The translations under genes were made by a program, and so were the position numbers. Below, in pieces: positions 62,401 through 63,312 of a stretch of 63,312 nt of DNA. The DNA comes from Firmicutes bacterium UBA5286 (GTDB taxonomy: Bacteria > Bacillota > Proteinivoracia > UBA4975): the NCBI GenBank assembly GCA_002408465.1, contig DHSM01000007.1, positions 1 through 63,312 on the forward strand. The letters are read 5' to 3'. Position 1 is the first letter of the stretch. Every line of letters begins with the position of its first letter. The notes beneath the pieces were generated by a model. The model had not been told where the DNA came from. It saw only the letters and a program-made list of their open reading frames with translations, and made no database searches.

Positions 62401-63312
62401 TTCCGATTTTAAAACTTCCTTTAAGCCTGGGTTCATACCGGTTCCGGCAGTTCCGGCATAGAATTGTTGTTCTTGCTGGAAAAGTGACATTAACCAGTAG
62501 AAATCACTCGTTTCTTTGTCATAATAAGCCATTAATCTGTGAGATTGGAAGTTGGGGTCTAGCACCCGTGAACGATCGTTTACGTAATTTTCCAAGCCTT
62601 TTGGAGATACCCGGTCGCCTAACGCAGCGTCAAAATCCTCTATGCCATTAAGAATTTCTACAGCTCTTTGCAGGTTCAGTCTTGCAGTGGTTAGCGCTAA
62701 CTTTTCCTCTGGTGTGAGGGAATCCTTCCCCTGGAGATTTCCGTATAACTGACTTGCTGCATCAAACGCCGTGCTAAATTGGGTCCAGTAGGTATCCCAT
62801 TCCGAGATTGAAGTGGTATAGGCCGGTCTAGTCCTGCCAGTGGAAGCTTCTACCAACTGGTTAATAATGGCCAACTCGGAATACTGATACTGGGCTGTAA
62901 CGGTTAGATTGCTAGTTACATTATTAAAAGCCACATCCCAGCCGGTAAAGGTATATTCTTCTCTAGTTGGATTTGCCGGTGCCGTCGCGGCGCTTCCATG
63001 CTCTACTGTTCGTGTGACAAGTATCGTTCCATTCCAATCTAAAAAGGTTACTGTGTAGGTGTTAATTTCCCACCGGGCAGTTAGGGTTAAGTCTCCTGCC
63101 GGCATGGTTGCCGGTACTGCAGGGTCCCAGCCTTTAAAAGTATAGCCTACTTTAGTCGGAACAGCGGGCACTGTCACTGCTGTGCCGTAATCCTGGGTGA
63201 CGGAGTCGACTGCGCTGCCGCCATCACTGTCAAAGGTAATAGTGTATTGGTTGACCTGCCATTGAGCAATCAGGGTTGTGTCTCCTGCCGGCATGGTCGC
63301 CGGTACTGCTGG
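59467..63312 (-). CDS. Large surface protein with InlB-type repeats and duplicated beta-helix (N-terminus outside window)
   Basis: The frame is open to the right window edge, so the N-terminus is missing; 1281 residues are visible. First come InlB B-type (Listeria-Bacteroides) repeats with FDSDGGSAVDSV, GYTFKGWDPAVPATMPAG and EYTFTGWD. A helical region with an LTPEEKLALTTARLNLQRA segment follows, then a region with WLMSLFQQEQQFYAGTAG. The C-terminal half is right-handed parallel beta-helix, present as two similar copies. Both open with a pectate-lyase-like block (GDTIYVAAGTYNESV, GDIIYVTPGVYKEDV) and close with NYWGHASGP or NYWGHESGP and FDPW. No CWB2 repeat is seen in the visible part and no LPxTG ends the protein. 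Beta-helix surface proteins may bind or cleave polysaccharides; the function is undecided. Confidence 0.85.
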   Translation of the reverse strand, partial: PAVPATMPAGDTTLIAQWQVNQYTITFDSDGGSAVDSVTQDYGTAVTVPAVPTKVGYTFKGWDPAVPATMPAGDLTLTARWEINTYTVTFLDWNGTILVTRTVEHGSAATAPANPTREEYTFTGWDVAFNNVTSNLTVTAQYQYSELAIINQLVEASTGRTRPAYTTSISEWDTYWTQFSTAFDAASQLYGNLQGKDSLTPEEKLALTTARLNLQRAVEILNGIEDFDAALGDRVSPKGLENYVNDRSRVLDPNFQSHRLMAYYDKETSDFYWLMSLFQQEQQFYAGTAGTGMNPGLKEVLKSETLIKVTSGEQVLEIYKPDGTRKTEAELENDIFPMVVEWVDGQIFEYYSFLAGKSESFNLVGKTSDDTEFQRSYTFNFVDSGIYLFDPYFDYYVDNDGAVLRDFRGFTIINATRDIGYNDSSIQAAINAANPGDTIYVAAGTYNESVTINKSITLIGDYGDERLMGPGPNAPILDGSSLTSVPGFQIASGVSDVTIKGFEIMNYNSGGIVGRGDGINNVTIENNFIHTVGNDGVLGGTSGTQILTGWAVAHNMIAGSGVNLDNIGDLSISNNQISNPAPGNGIAISVMSRADSNSMIVSGVTISNNDINGAINVFALATGSLSVTVENVNISNNTSYGAINIEALAEGSSNATVKGVSIDGNTISGNFAGIDLRKQGSGTTSLQDFTITGNSLAINNPKEDGCAVSLANVSGSSSLSNNTVTVTGTIGGSGSYFDGVDISGSATGSWTITENTLDGNNVGTASSGIRLRSSLPVTATFTMTGNTVTEWAQGILSDALASGTAVKLRRNWIFGNSGYGISNADNGAAIDAILNYWGHASGPKHATLNSGGQGNQVSNKVDFDPWHQDEDFISLSDGTVRNETQDKYYHSIQIAVNEAEAGDIIYVTPGVYKEDVRIEKSITLRGDCGDPNEPGPGPNAPVLDGSSLPAPFTNCGFQVKDADNVIIEGFEIKNFSNQGLDLYDSGNNVTFRYNYIHDIGECGVKAMTFYETTTHGWEVTHNIIERVAQRIGGYAIRFMNIGQSVISDNIIRDHLPEMQVGILIEAKRSVGQDHISGITISDNQIIGSAKCIGVGSDDSPDKNALRDITIEDNILQTTSDLAVEGLAQISGTGIIRGNKIEVMGFGLQFWYWNARTVVWTIEDNHLDGKGANETGITYWAPSVPASPTFFINGNTMTGFTSGIDLWSPFTQAILRKNRFIDNTWGVNNGSDILVDAAYNYWGHESGPTHATNPDGQGNKVSDNVIFDPWYTDETCTTLYEQ

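Noticed and set aside
59467..63312. CRISPR-like or short tandem repeat array in the beta-helix gene
   Set aside because: The repetition is at protein level (beta-helix turns) with varied spacing and sequence. There are no identical direct repeats with unique spacers.

Overview
The window looks like the chromosome of a low-to-medium GC Gram-positive bacterium of the Bacillota, most likely a Clostridia-type organism. The evidence is several large secreted proteins carrying triple cell-wall-binding type 2 (CWB2) repeats, a class D sortase, subtilisin-like (S8) exoproteases, strong AGGAGG ribosome binding sites, and hairpin-plus-U-run terminators after almost every large gene. No genus can be named from the sequence alone. 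Nearly all genes lie on the minus strand; the exception is the first one.

Region 1 (1-7350) holds a plus-strand CWB2 surface protein with GLUG repeats, glucose-6-phosphate isomerase (pgi), and an AT-rich dGTPase gene next to a CWB2 gene that stops in the middle of its second repeat. Two short decayed pieces of pgi, near 197-245 and 7250-7346, show that this part of the chromosome has been duplicated and eroded.

Region 2 (7350-34990) is a surface-protease island. It has four S8 serine proteases (about 1968, 3495, 1859 and 1080 residues), each ending in three CWB2 repeats, plus a class D sortase. The 3495-residue protein is the most unusual object in the window. It carries a protease domain, a PQQ-type beta-propeller and five tandem modules, each made of two carboxypeptidase-regulatory-like domains and one glutamine-amidotransferase-like domain with no visible nucleophile. 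These are followed by Ig-like domains and the CWB2 anchor. Upstream of it lies the wreck of another CWB2 gene, apparently collapsed by recombination between repeats.

Region 3 (34990-55560) is a polysaccharide operon of about 18 genes. It contains the enzymes expected for two amino sugars: a UDP-GlcNAc to 2,3-diacetamido-uronic acid route (WbpA-, WbpB-, WbpE-, WbpD- and WbpI-like), and a bacillosamine-like route (PglF-, PglE-, PglD- and PglC-like). It also has four glycosyltransferases, a MurJ-family flippase, a Wzy-like polymerase, a Wzz-like chain-length protein and a phosphohexomutase. The last gene, LpxD-like, has a frameshift. I infer that the operon makes a secondary cell wall polymer and that this may be the ligand of the CWB2 proteins next door. 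This resembles the linkage of cwp genes with the PS-II locus in Clostridioides difficile.

Region 4 (55600-63312) holds a CWB2-SH3-GH18 wall hydrolase, an RluA-type pseudouridine synthase, and the C-terminal 1281 residues of a large surface protein with InlB-type repeats and a duplicated right-handed beta-helix. That last gene runs off the right end of the window.
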